Shown here: positions 1-6,774 of the stretch, one piece after another
How positions within the stretch are numbered: the first letter of the stretch is position 1
How the letters are laid out: each line of letters begins with the position of its first letter
From: Planctomycetota bacterium
GTDB taxonomy: Bacteria > Planctomycetota > SZUA-567 > H5-PLA8
Length of the DNA stretch: 8,474 nucleotides
Assembly: GCA_025355035.1 (NCBI GenBank)
Contig: JANXLS010000260.1
Location: 1 to 8,474, forward strand
Reading direction: 5' to 3'
Translations under genes and position numbers: made by a program
Notes under the pieces: model-generated
What the model saw: only the letters and a program-made list of their open reading frames with translations
Database searches by the model: none
What the model was told of the DNA's origin: nothing

Positions 1-115
1 AGAATTGCTTGCGTCTTTCGGCCTGGCTCTTCGTTGAACGCTCAGTCAGAGATACACTCGTATATCTTCCTTCGCGTCCGCCTCGACCCAGGCCGAAATA
101 CGCGGCGGACTTCTT
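1..115. repeat. Long imperfect hairpin, element A (left part cut by window edge)
   Basis: An inverted repeat pairs 11-26 with 88-103, with 15 of 16 positions matched (mismatch 15/99). Outside it, TT 9-10 can wobble-pair with GG 104-105, and 1-8 partly pairs with 107-114, so the structure probably begins before the window. Inside it, 36-41 pairs with 74-79 (one mismatch), and ATAC 52-55 pairs with GTAT 60-63 around the loop ACTC. Four blocks recur in element B (1694-1851): TGCTTGCG at 6, CTGGCTCTTCGTTG at 23, GCCTCGA with CCAG at 80-91, and CGCGGCG at 101. The element sits just beyond the stop codon of the lipoyl-protein gene, which is transcribed toward it. On the plus strand a T-rich stretch (119-129) follows it, so it could also end a plus-strand transcript entering from the left. 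Whether it acts as RNA or DNA cannot be told from the sequence. Confidence 0.8.
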
Positions 116-136
116 CAGTTTATTATTTTACAGGCC

Positions 137-628
137 CTAAGACTTTTTCTCAGCGAACACGCGCACGTCCTTTTCGTTAACGGGGCCGGTCAGGTTCAGC
201 GCCATAGCCACGGCAGCAAGATTGACGCCCAATTCCTTCGCAACACGACGCGCAATCGGCGTGGCTCGGACGGCGCCCGTTGAAGTCGAGTCGATCACGG
301 CCGTCGGCGCTAATCCAGCGGATGTGACCAAACCCCGGTGGGCTGCCAGCAACGCCTCATTCTTCGCATCGAGATCACTCGGAATCATCTCGCCCGCCAC
401 GCCGATCACACACATCACGTAACCCACGGGCAACACCGAACTTTCCATAGCACAGCATTTCAACACGACCCCTGCGGCGGGTGACGGCATCTCGAATTTC
501 GCTTTGTCCGTGATGATGTCGCACAGCGTCTGATGCGGTGCGACGATTGAACCTTCTTGAACAACCCACCGGTCGAGTGTCGCTTCCGTCAGATTTTCAT
601 TGGCTTTCGGCATTTCAACGAACGTCAT
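137..628 (-). CDS. Stand-alone lipoyl domain plus peripheral subunit-binding domain protein (E2-like, no catalytic domain)
   Basis: The 163-residue protein resembles the N-terminal half of a dihydrolipoamide acyltransferase (E2) of a 2-oxoacid dehydrogenase complex. Residues 1-78 form a lipoyl domain with the signature ITDKAKFEMPSPAAG; K42 in the DKA turn is the expected lipoylated lysine. A linker covers about 79-117. Residues 119-158 match the peripheral subunit-binding domain (ATPIARRVAKELGVNL, then TGP..EKDV), which in known complexes docks E3 or E1. Typical E2 proteins exceed 400 residues and end in an acyltransferase domain with an HxxxDG motif; here the frame stops right after the binding domain. 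The following 136 bases hold a hairpin rather than a continuing frame. The start lies 16 bases after the stop of the isomerase-like gene, with AGGGTGA just upstream, so the two are probably co-transcribed. It may be a split E2 or an E3-binding-protein-like subunit. The domains are clear; the complex it serves is not. Confidence 0.85.
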   Translation of the reverse strand: MTFVEMPKANENLTEATLDRWVVQEGSIVAPHQTLCDIITDKAKFEMPSPAAGVVLKCCAMESSVLPVGYVMCVIGVAGEMIPSDLDAKNEALLAAHRGLVTSAGLAPTAVIDSTSTGAVRATPIARRVAKELGVNLAAVAMALNLTGPVNEKDVRVFAEKKS

Positions 629-644
629 CAGCGCTCACCCTTTT

Positions 645-1469
645 TTAGAATTGCTCAAGGAACTTGCGGCCAATCGTGATCGAAGACATCACGTTCGCTT
701 CTTTGCTCTCATCTTCCAGCGCGTACCAACCGGCATAGCCGATCTGCTTCAGCGCGTGGAGATAATCCTTCCACGGGACCGCGCCTTGACCGACTGTCGG
801 GCGACCGGACTTCGGATGCCTGTCTTTCGCGTGCGTATGAACGATGTACGGCGCGAGAATTTCAACCCCGGCAACCGTTCCGAAATCCAGCATGTTCGCC
901 GGATCGTAATTCACTTTCAAACTTGGGCTGCCGACATCTTCAATGAATTGCCGAAGAACCTGCGCCGACTCCAGTCCCGTCTCAAGCGCCAGAATACCGT
1001 TGTAACGTTCCGCATCCTTCACGACGGCAACCACCGATTTCAGAAATCGAGCGTAGTGCGCCGAGCCGCTGTCCTCCGGAATAGGACCGATGTGCGTCGT
1101 GACAATCGGCGAACCGATTTCGCTCGCCATACGCAGAGCCTTGCGCGTCTTGTCAATGCGCGACTCCAGTTCTGCATCCCCTTCACCAAACCCGCCCAGC
1201 GTCTGCGGCCCGGCCAGCTGCGCGCAAAAAGCGCTGATCACCAAGCCGCGTTTTTCGCAGGCCTTTCGAACTTTGGCGCGCAACGGCGGCGTGGCACACC
1301 GATCCGGATCCAGCGCGCACGTCAGATCCCATTTCTTGACATCCACGCACCACGGCTGCACGGCTTTTAATCCTGCATCCGCCGCTTTATCCAGAAGTTT
1401 CTCAAAGTCTTCAAAGGTAGGCGTGGGTCCCAGCGACCACAGCGCGACGCCGATTTTCAATGTACCCAT
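645..1469 (-). CDS. Sugar phosphate isomerase/epimerase-like protein (xylose isomerase-like TIM barrel)
   Basis: The 274-residue protein has the features of the AP-endonuclease-2/xylose isomerase-like barrel family. It opens with a first strand (KIGVALWSLG, residues 5-14) followed by a helix and AGLKAVQPW at 32-40. Likely metal ligands of the family are visible: E163 in LALETG, D189 in NYDPANM, H211/H213 in HTHAKD and E252 in YALEDE. The usual loop before the last helices is present as VGQGAVPW (226-233). Length is normal and no signal peptide is seen. Family members isomerise or epimerise sugars, inositol derivatives or hydroxypyruvate; the substrate cannot be deduced here. It is the first gene of a probable two-gene minus-strand operon with the lipoyl/PSBD gene 16 bases downstream. 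The ATG at 1467-1469 fits the family N-terminus but has no strong ribosome binding site; only a weak GGA lies upstream. Confidence 0.88.
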   Translation of the reverse strand: MGTLKIGVALWSLGPTPTFEDFEKLLDKAADAGLKAVQPWCVDVKKWDLTCALDPDRCATPPLRAKVRKACEKRGLVISAFCAQLAGPQTLGGFGEGDAELESRIDKTRKALRMASEIGSPIVTTHIGPIPEDSGSAHYARFLKSVVAVVKDAERYNGILALETGLESAQVLRQFIEDVGSPSLKVNYDPANMLDFGTVAGVEILAPYIVHTHAKDRHPKSGRPTVGQGAVPWKDYLHALKQIGYAGWYALEDESKEANVMSSITIGRKFLEQF

Positions 1470-1693
1470 TTAAATTGGATTCCGATTCGCAATAGTTTTT
1501 AAAGTTCAAAGTTCAAAGTTAACGGCAACTGCCCTTCGATAACGAACTTCTATTCAACATCGATAGCGTTCTGGTTTAGACGCCGACAATGCGGATGTCC
1601 TTGAAAGCAAAAAATATATTGCCTGAACCACGAAGGCACACGATCCAGTTCCTTCCAAAGCCGCGAGCGTGAGCCAATGTTAAGATGCGAGTT
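1470..1693. other. Intergenic region upstream of the isomerase/lipoyl operon
   Basis: No coding sequence is supported here. The stretch separates the isomerase-like gene start from hairpin element B and should contain the minus-strand promoter of the two-gene operon, unless that is read through from the nrnA-like gene. On the minus strand, a TTGAAC within the heptanucleotide repeat lies 16 bases before TATTGC, a poor -35/-10 candidate that I do not consider established. The part from about 1590 to 1620 is AT-rich. CGAGCGTGAG at 1664-1673 could pair with 1698-1707, competing with the outer stem of element B. Confidence 0.5.
1501..1521. repeat. Heptanucleotide tandem repeat, three units
   Basis: AAAGTTC, AAAGTTC and AAAGTTA follow one another, giving two perfect units and a third with one changed base. 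The tract lies 32 bases upstream of the isomerase-like start codon, where a minus-strand promoter would be expected. The same 9-mer AGTTCAAAG also occurs singly in two other spacers of the window (3192-3200 and 6786-6794). Confidence 0.85.
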
Positions 1694-1851
1694 GCGACTC
1701 ACGTTTGAATGTACACGCATCTGCTTGCGGCGGGCAAGCTGGCTCTTCGTTGCTCTCGCATGCCGTATCTACTCAATACGGCTTAGCTCGAGTGCCTCGA
1801 TCCAGCATGCCCGGCGCGGCGCATCTGCATGTACATTCAAACGTGAATTGC
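1694..1851. repeat. Long imperfect hairpin with terminal inverted repeats, element B
   Basis: The outermost arms, 1694-1715 and 1830-1851, pair over 22 positions with only one true mismatch and one G-T pair; the inner 16 (1700-1715 with 1830-1845) are perfect. Further in, 1717-1719 and 1722-1729 pair with 1815-1828 through two G-T pairs and small bulges. Then 1731-1742 pairs with 1802-1813 (one A/A mismatch), a short stem joins 1752-1755 to 1790-1793, and a perfect 7-bp stem at 1762-1768/1776-1782 closes the loop CTACTCA. The whole 158 bases can fold as one rod. The blocks TGCTTGCG (1722), CTGGCTCTTCGTTG (1739), GCCTCGA-N-CCAG (1794) and CGCGGCG (1815) recur in element A in the same order. 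It lies between the nrnA-like stop and the isomerase-like start, both minus strand, so it may be transcribed. No T-run follows it on either strand, so a simple terminator is unlikely. Confidence 0.9.
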
Positions 1852-1909
1852 TCTAAAAACCGTTGGTTTAAACGAGCGCCCATGGCCGCAGACTGAACAA
1901 CTGCTTTTT

Positions 1910-2950
1910 TTAGTTTAACGCCTTTTCCGCTTCGGCAATGAACTTTGCTTTCGCTGCGTCCAAAGGCAAATTGAACGAACATCCCGACGCTTGACGATGC
2001 CCACCCCCGCCGAACAAGCGCGCCAGCGCTCCGGCGTCGATGTCGCGCGTCGATCGCAAACTCACTTTCGTGGATGCGCCGCCGTTGAGTTCATAGAAGA
2101 AAAGCGCAAGTTCGACGCCGGCCAACATACGCGGAATGCTCGAGAAATCATCGGCATTCTGCGGCGTCGTCCCCGTCGCGACAAAATCCAAATTCCGGAC
2201 ACTGATCGAGGCGATCCTTCCGTTTGCGAAGCATTCCAACGACGCTCTCGCCCGCGTTTCGAGATCCAGCTCGGCGCGCGTTTTATTCAGATAAATACGC
2301 CGCCACGCCGCTTCACCATCAACGCCCGTTTCACGCAATTCCGCCGCCATGCGCAGCACACGAGGGGTCGCGTTGGAATACGAAAAATGCCCCGTATCCG
2401 TGATCAGGCCTATGTACATCGCCTCCCGTGCCAAAGGCGGTACCGGCCATCGACGTTCGGACGCCAAACGCCAGATCATCTCCGCCGCCGCCGCCGCTCG
2501 CGTATCGACAAAATTCACGTCGCCAAACATCGGATTGCCCGGATGATGATCGATGTCCACGACTTTGGCCGTGCCAAAATCCTCGCGCGTGATCTTGCCG
2601 ATGCGGTTCAGATCCGTCGAATCGACGACGAAGACCAAATCCGCGCTTAAAGGAACGCCGGGAGTATGCTGGCGAATCATCCCATCGGGATCAAGATTCG
2701 AGTACTTACGCGGCGTCGGATCGGAATTGACAATCTCAGCGCGTTTGCCCAGCGCTCGCAGAATCGCGCACACCGCGACTTCACTGCCGATGCAATCGCC
2801 ATCCGGCCGTTCGTGGCCCGTCACAACGATGCGCTCGGCACGGTCGACAAGCGTTTGAATCTGCGCCGCAATGCCGGCATCTTCCAATTCACCACAAACT
2901 GTCAGCACTGTTGAGTTGTCTTGTAAGGGTAGGGACGTTGGTGGAGTCAT
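1910..2950 (-). CDS. nrnA: DHH/DHHA1 family phosphoesterase, NrnA-like oligoribonuclease/pAp phosphatase
   Basis: The 346-residue protein shows the full motif set of the DHH superfamily: TGHERPDGDCIGS (44-56, motif I), VVDSTD (108-113, motif II), the signature DHH at 134-136 within VVDIDHHPGN, and GLITDTGHFSYSNAT (181-195, motif IV with D185). These acidic and histidine residues normally bind two Mn ions. The C-terminal DHHA1 substrate-binding domain ends with GGGGHRQASG (314-323). Size and layout match NrnA, which degrades 2-5 nucleotide RNAs and dephosphorylates 3'-phosphoadenosine 5'-phosphate in the cytoplasm. RecJ-like exonucleases are larger, and no CBS domains are present. The first 30 residues are not conserved in kind, so a slightly later start is possible; AAGAGG lies 12 bases before the chosen ATG. 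It is divergent from the 1122-residue protein gene across 307 bases. Family assignment is firm; the exact substrate preference is inferred. Confidence 0.92.
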   Translation of the reverse strand: MTPPTSLPLQDNSTVLTVCGELEDAGIAAQIQTLVDRAERIVVTGHERPDGDCIGSEVAVCAILRALGKRAEIVNSDPTPRKYSNLDPDGMIRQHTPGVPLSADLVFVVDSTDLNRIGKITREDFGTAKVVDIDHHPGNPMFGDVNFVDTRAAAAAEMIWRLASERRWPVPPLAREAMYIGLITDTGHFSYSNATPRVLRMAAELRETGVDGEAAWRRIYLNKTRAELDLETRARASLECFANGRIASISVRNLDFVATGTTPQNADDFSSIPRMLAGVELALFFYELNGGASTKVSLRSTRDIDAGALARLFGGGGHRQASGCSFNLPLDAAKAKFIAEAEKALN

Positions 2951-3257
2951 ACCTTGCGAAAGCCTCTTAGGTTGTCGATAATGAATTCGATAAATCTCTT
3001 GGCCAAAGTTTCGGACGTAACATGTCAGGTCCTTCTTTTAACGGACACGGTATAAAATAGAAAGAAAAGAGCGTTTTTTTCCGCAATCTGAACGTTAACG
3101 AGCGCAAATGATCGGTTATAAACTGTACGACTTTTTACGAAAACGATTTTGCAATTCGATGGCTGGCGCACAAACGTGGGTTTTGTCCGGTAGTTCAAAG
3201 TCGTGGCGACACGATTCCTGTGAACTGGTATCTACACGAACGAGGTAACGGACCGAC
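2951..3257. promoter_or_regulatory. Divergent intergenic region between the nrnA-like gene and the DUF4388 protein gene
   Basis: The region must hold promoters for both flanking genes, and no coding frame in it looks real. It is AT-rich around 3040-3150. Two plus-strand -10-like sites are visible, TATAAAAT at 3051-3058 and TATAAA at 3117-3122. Neither has a recognisable TTGACA-type -35 at 17 bases. If the first is used, the DUF4388 gene has a leader of roughly 200 bases. The region also contains one AGTTCAAAG (3192-3200), a 9-mer seen in the other spacers of this window. No operator-like palindrome or riboswitch was recognised. Confidence 0.4.
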
Positions 3258-6200
3258 ATGGGGTTAAAAGGCAATTTGGCCGCCGTCAATTTGGCGGACG
3301 TTTTTCAACTGTTGTCGCGCGGCAAGTCCAGCGGTCTGCTCCGGGTCCAGGCACCGGAAGGGACACGCTTCATTGAATTACAGGACGGCTTCATATCCCT
3401 TGCCGGTCGCGCCACTCAATACATTCAACTCGGGGACCTGCTCCTTTCACGCAAGGCGATCACAGACGAAAACCTGAGCACCGCGATGAAGATCCACAAA
3501 GAAAACGGAATGGTGCTCGGGCAAGTTTTAATCGAGATGAACTACGTTCAGCGCGTCGATCTCGACGAGTCCCTTCGTTTCCTCATCGAAGAAGAAGTCT
3601 GCGATCTGTTCACCCTTCGCGAAGGGGAATTTGATTTCCTTCAAAGTGCGTCGCTCGATACCAAAGTTGCCCCCGGCGGCGGTGCCGTTCGGCTGCGCAT
3701 TGATCCAGACAGCCTCCTTTTGGAAGCCGCCCGCCGTGCCGACGAATGGAAGGAACTCGAGCAGCGCATCACGAGCCAGTCGCTGCTTTTCCGGCTCACG
3801 GAAGAGGGAATGCGCGTTTATCAGGACGCTGATGGAATCTCCGACGAAGGTCGCACGATCATGCGCCTGTTGCAGGCCAAACACTCCGTCGAGGGCATCG
3901 TCCAAAAATCGTGTCTCGGTCGCCTCAACTCAAACCGCATGATACTGGAACTCTGGGACGCGCAACTCATCGAAGCCGTCGCGAGATCCGAGTATCTCGA
4001 TTATGCGAATGCCTTGATGGAGACCGGCCAGATCTCCGACGCGCACCGCGTTGCCGTTCACGCTTCGAAGGTCGGATCGCCCGAAACAATTAAATTGGCC
4101 ATTGCGCTGATCGACACGCTGCGAAAGCAACTGGTCTTCGAAGACAAGCCCGTCGTCGCTCAAATCGCCGCCAGCGAACGGCGCGCTTCCCCCTCCGTGT
4201 TGATCAAGAAGCCGACGCTCTCCGCCAGCCTCATCATCAAAAAGAAGAAATTGCCCTGGGCCAAAATCGCATTGATCACCTCGCTGATTCTTGCTGCCGG
4301 CGGTTATTTCGCTTATTACACGCTCACGACCATCGATCCCAACGAGGCACCGCGAAAGACACTCGAAAAGCTCAAAGTCACCGCGAAACAGATGGTCTAT
4401 TCACGACACTTCGCCGACGCACTCGAAATCGCTGGCAAATTTGGCGCACCCAATCCCGATTGGAAAAAGCAACACGAAAAAATTCAAGGCGATATCCAGA
4501 TTGAAGTCGAGGAGCAATTCACGCGCGACTTCAAGGAATTGTTGAGAGGCGAGGCGCAAAATACCTTTAGCAACGCTCAAGTCGCCGAATTCAAACAACG
4601 CTTCAAAGACTACGACGGCGTCGTGTTTGTCAGCAAGCCGACAATCAAGGACTACAAAAAGATCAAAAAGCTTCTTCCCGAATTGGAAGAGAAAATCAAG
4701 CTGGCCGAATGGCGCGAGAAATTGGATCAATTGACCCGGAATGCGCAATTGCTATCCCAGGAAAAATTGGTGGAGCGCTATCGCATTCTTCTGGCTGAAG
4801 ATCCGTTCGAAGCCGTCGCCAAGGACGCGCGCGCCGAGTTGTACAAGTTGCTGGCCCCGCGTCACGAAGCCGAAAGGGAATTGACGCTCGCCCACGAAAT
4901 GCTCGCCAACGGAGGCTATGAGCAGGCACGAAAATTGTGCGAGGCAATTAAGACTCATTTCCCATCGACAAAGCTCGCCGAGGACGCGGACAAGACGCTT
5001 GAAAGCGCCGTCGCCAATGAAAACAAGGCTAACGATTCGCTCGCAAAAATCCGCAAACTCATTCTTCAACGCAACACGGACGAAGCCCGCCGGCTCGCCA
5101 CGCAGTTGCTCTCCACCAAGCCGCCTGCCGAGGTTCAAGCGGCCGTCGTCTCTGAAATACGAAAATTGCAGACGGATATTCCGGAAGATGAATTGCGCAG
5201 GAAGCTCGTGATCGCCGCTCAATCCTGGGACATCGATGCCAAGTTGGCCCGGACACGAACTCTGGATGTCGTCAACGCCTACCCGTTCTCGGAAGCGGCT
5301 TCCAATGCGTTGCTGCGCGTCAAAGTCACCAGTTTTCCCGAAGGTGCGTTCGTCATTTACAAAGAACGCTCCGTCGGAAAGACCCCTTTAACCCTCGATC
5401 TTCCCGTCATGGGACCGGTTTCTTTGACGTTCAGCTTGCCTGGATTTGAGTCGTTTGAACTCATTGAAAACAATTTCCGGGGTGAAAGCATCCAAGCCGT
5501 ATTCATACGCAAGCCACAAGCCTCCGTCCTCGCTCCGGTTACCCCAACAGCCGGAATGCTCGCATTCAAAGACCTCGTTTTGGTCGCGGGAGGCAGCGAA
5601 CTGACGGTTTTGAACGCGCGAACTCTCGATGTGTTGCGCCGTGTCAATCTGGAATCAACACCACAGCCGATGAAAATCGGCGACAAGATTGAACAACCCG
5701 CCGCTTTGGCGTACAAAGAATTGAAATTGCGCGGTATGAGTGCGACGGAAGAAGACGCCGAAGGGTGGGCTTTCGTATCCTGCAGCGGATCGTACTTTTT
5801 CCAAATTCCGTCGAACGGCACGGATTTCTACCGGATTGCCTGCCAGCCAGGATCCATCGGCGCGCCACAAATGTACCGCCCAAAAAAGGCCGCTGGATTT
5901 AAATTGATTTCGGTCGCCACCAAATCGAACATCGAAATCTATAATGCGGAACGCCAACTCATTCCCCCGCTTCACGAGATTCCATCGGGCGGCGGACAGG
6001 ATCAACCGATAGGACTCGCGTTCGACGGCGACACCTATTACGTCCCGCGTGACAACAACGTCGTCTGCGCCGTCGAAGGCTACCGCGGCGATATCAAGTG
6101 GAAGAAGTCTTTCGACGAACGGCTCAGCCTCCCGCTCGCCGTCAATGCCGATTTAAAAATGGTCGCCGTGGCGGATGTCAAAGGACATGTCTCGCTGCTT

Positions 6201-6626
6201 GATTCCGATTTGTTTGGAAAAGACAAAGGACACACCGATTTGGGTGCCGCAACGCTATTGGGTTTGACGGCGGCAGCGAATGGATTCGTCGCAGCGCTGG
6301 ACGACAATTCGCTCGCATGGGTTCCGAGCACCGGCGGACCGTCTCCTTGGATCACACCATTGCCGGGACGCGTGATCTTCACGCCCCTTGTCCGCAATCC
6401 GGATCGCAAAGATAAGAAAGGCATTTCTGCAGCCATCGTCTGCTGCGAAACATTGAACAACGCCTATATCGCTGTCGCGGTGAGTTTGAAGGACGGTTCG
6501 ATTTTCTGGCGCGGCCGACTCACCGCAAAACCAGTCGCAGGCTCGGTCAGCGCGGAAGCCGTCTACATTGGAACGGTCGAAAACGAACTGGTCAAATTCG
6601 ACTTCACCCTTCCGACGACGAATTGA
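3258..6626 (+). CDS. DUF4388 - transmembrane - helical repeat - PEGA - PQQ-like propeller protein
   Basis: The protein has 1122 residues and one membrane segment. Residues 1 to about 110 match DUF4388 (PATAN): MGLKGNLAAVNLADVFQLLS, then SSGLLRV. A helical part at about 165-245 (DEGRTIMRLLQAKHSVEGIV) resembles the winged-helix-like tail often found with DUF4388. A basic stretch (KKKK before L332) precedes a hydrophobic segment at 337-356, so the N-terminus should be cytoplasmic and the rest exported. Residues 360-680 are charged and helical with TPR-like pieces (for example GGYEQARKLCEAI near 552). A PEGA domain at about 686-745 contains the literal PEGA at 694-697, then VGKTPL and LPGF. From about 766 to the end, beta-rich repeats such as GDIKWKKSF and YIGTVENELVKFDF suggest a PQQ/WD-like propeller. 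The start is preceded by GAGG 12 bases upstream. The architecture suggests a cytoplasmic sensor or scaffold joined to a periplasmic wall- or protein-binding part. Its function is unknown. Confidence 0.88.
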   Translation: MGLKGNLAAVNLADVFQLLSRGKSSGLLRVQAPEGTRFIELQDGFISLAGRATQYIQLGDLLLSRKAITDENLSTAMKIHKENGMVLGQVLIEMNYVQRVDLDESLRFLIEEEVCDLFTLREGEFDFLQSASLDTKVAPGGGAVRLRIDPDSLLLEAARRADEWKELEQRITSQSLLFRLTEEGMRVYQDADGISDEGRTIMRLLQAKHSVEGIVQKSCLGRLNSNRMILELWDAQLIEAVARSEYLDYANALMETGQISDAHRVAVHASKVGSPETIKLAIALIDTLRKQLVFEDKPVVAQIAASERRASPSVLIKKPTLSASLIIKKKKLPWAKIALITSLILAAGGYFAYYTLTTIDPNEAPRKTLEKLKVTAKQMVYSRHFADALEIAGKFGAPNPDWKKQHEKIQGDIQIEVEEQFTRDFKELLRGEAQNTFSNAQVAEFKQRFKDYDGVVFVSKPTIKDYKKIKKLLPELEEKIKLAEWREKLDQLTRNAQLLSQEKLVERYRILLAEDPFEAVAKDARAELYKLLAPRHEAERELTLAHEMLANGGYEQARKLCEAIKTHFPSTKLAEDADKTLESAVANENKANDSLAKIRKLILQRNTDEARRLATQLLSTKPPAEVQAAVVSEIRKLQTDIPEDELRRKLVIAAQSWDIDAKLARTRTLDVVNAYPFSEAASNALLRVKVTSFPEGAFVIYKERSVGKTPLTLDLPVMGPVSLTFSLPGFESFELIENNFRGESIQAVFIRKPQASVLAPVTPTAGMLAFKDLVLVAGGSELTVLNARTLDVLRRVNLESTPQPMKIGDKIEQPAALAYKELKLRGMSATEEDAEGWAFVSCSGSYFFQIPSNGTDFYRIACQPGSIGAPQMYRPKKAAGFKLISVATKSNIEIYNAERQLIPPLHEIPSGGGQDQPIGLAFDGDTYYVPRDNNVVCAVEGYRGDIKWKKSFDERLSLPLAVNADLKMVAVADVKGHVSLLDSDLFGKDKGHTDLGAATLLGLTAAANGFVAALDDNSLAWVPSTGGPSPWITPLPGRVIFTPLVRNPDRKDKKGISAAIVCCETLNNAYIAVAVSLKDGSIFWRGRLTAKPVAGSVSAEAVYIGTVENELVKFDFTLPTTN

Positions 6627-6646
6627 ATGAATGGGCAGCCATTCTA

Positions 6647-6685
6647 GTGCACGGATTTGGCTAGGCACAACGAAACCCGTGGCAC
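6647..6685 (+). other. Imperfect hairpin after the DUF4388 protein gene
   Basis: GTGCACGGATTT (6647-6658) pairs with AAACCCGTGGCAC (6673-6685): eleven pairs, one bulged base and one A/C mismatch, around a 14-base loop. It starts 20 bases after the stop codon, which fits a role at the transcript's 3' end. No T-run follows, so it is not a classical intrinsic terminator; it could be an RNA-stabilising or factor-dependent end structure. Confidence 0.4.
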
Positions 6686-6724
6686 ACACTGAGCGCTTAC
6701 ACTAATTTAATTTCCACAATCGCC

Positions 6725-6774
6725 CCCGGGCCCGCGGCCTTTTGGCCCTCATTTACTCAATACCGGCTTCCGGG
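6725..6774. repeat. Possible degenerate relative of the hairpin element tip
   Basis: TACTCAATACCGGCTT (6754-6769) matches the loop and right stem of element B (1770-1784) except for one inserted C. CCCGG at 6725-6729 can pair with CCGGG at 6770-6774 to close the stretch. The longer blocks shared by elements A and B are not present, so this could be a decayed remnant, a short variant, or chance similarity. Confidence 0.3.

Noticed and set aside
1..136. Simple rho-independent terminator for the lipoyl-protein gene
   Set aside because: On the minus strand the hairpin begins over 20 bases after the stop and no T-run was seen on its far side within the window. The conserved blocks shared with element B are not explained by a terminator.
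600..1370. Long open frame on the plus strand, 256 codons
   Set aside because: It lies antisense to the isomerase-like gene, which has clear family motifs. The antisense product is rich in Arg and His and shows no domain, as expected for a shadow frame in GC-biased coding DNA.
1700..1845. CRISPR or insertion sequence explanation for the inverted repeats
   Set aside because: There is no array of regularly spaced direct repeats and no transposase frame between the arms; the interior itself folds.
1853..1875. Small stem AAACC/GGTTT after the nrnA-like stop as a terminator
   Set aside because: Only five pairs with a three-base loop and a very short T stretch; too weak to call.
1705..1896. 63-codon plus-strand frame in the spacer
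   Set aside because: It runs through both arms of hairpin element B, and its residues simply follow the inverted repeat. No ribosome binding site or homologous domain is seen.
1991..2650. Plus-strand frame of 219 codons
   Set aside because: It is antisense to the DHH phosphoesterase, whose catalytic motifs prove the minus-strand reading. The product is Arg-rich low-complexity sequence.
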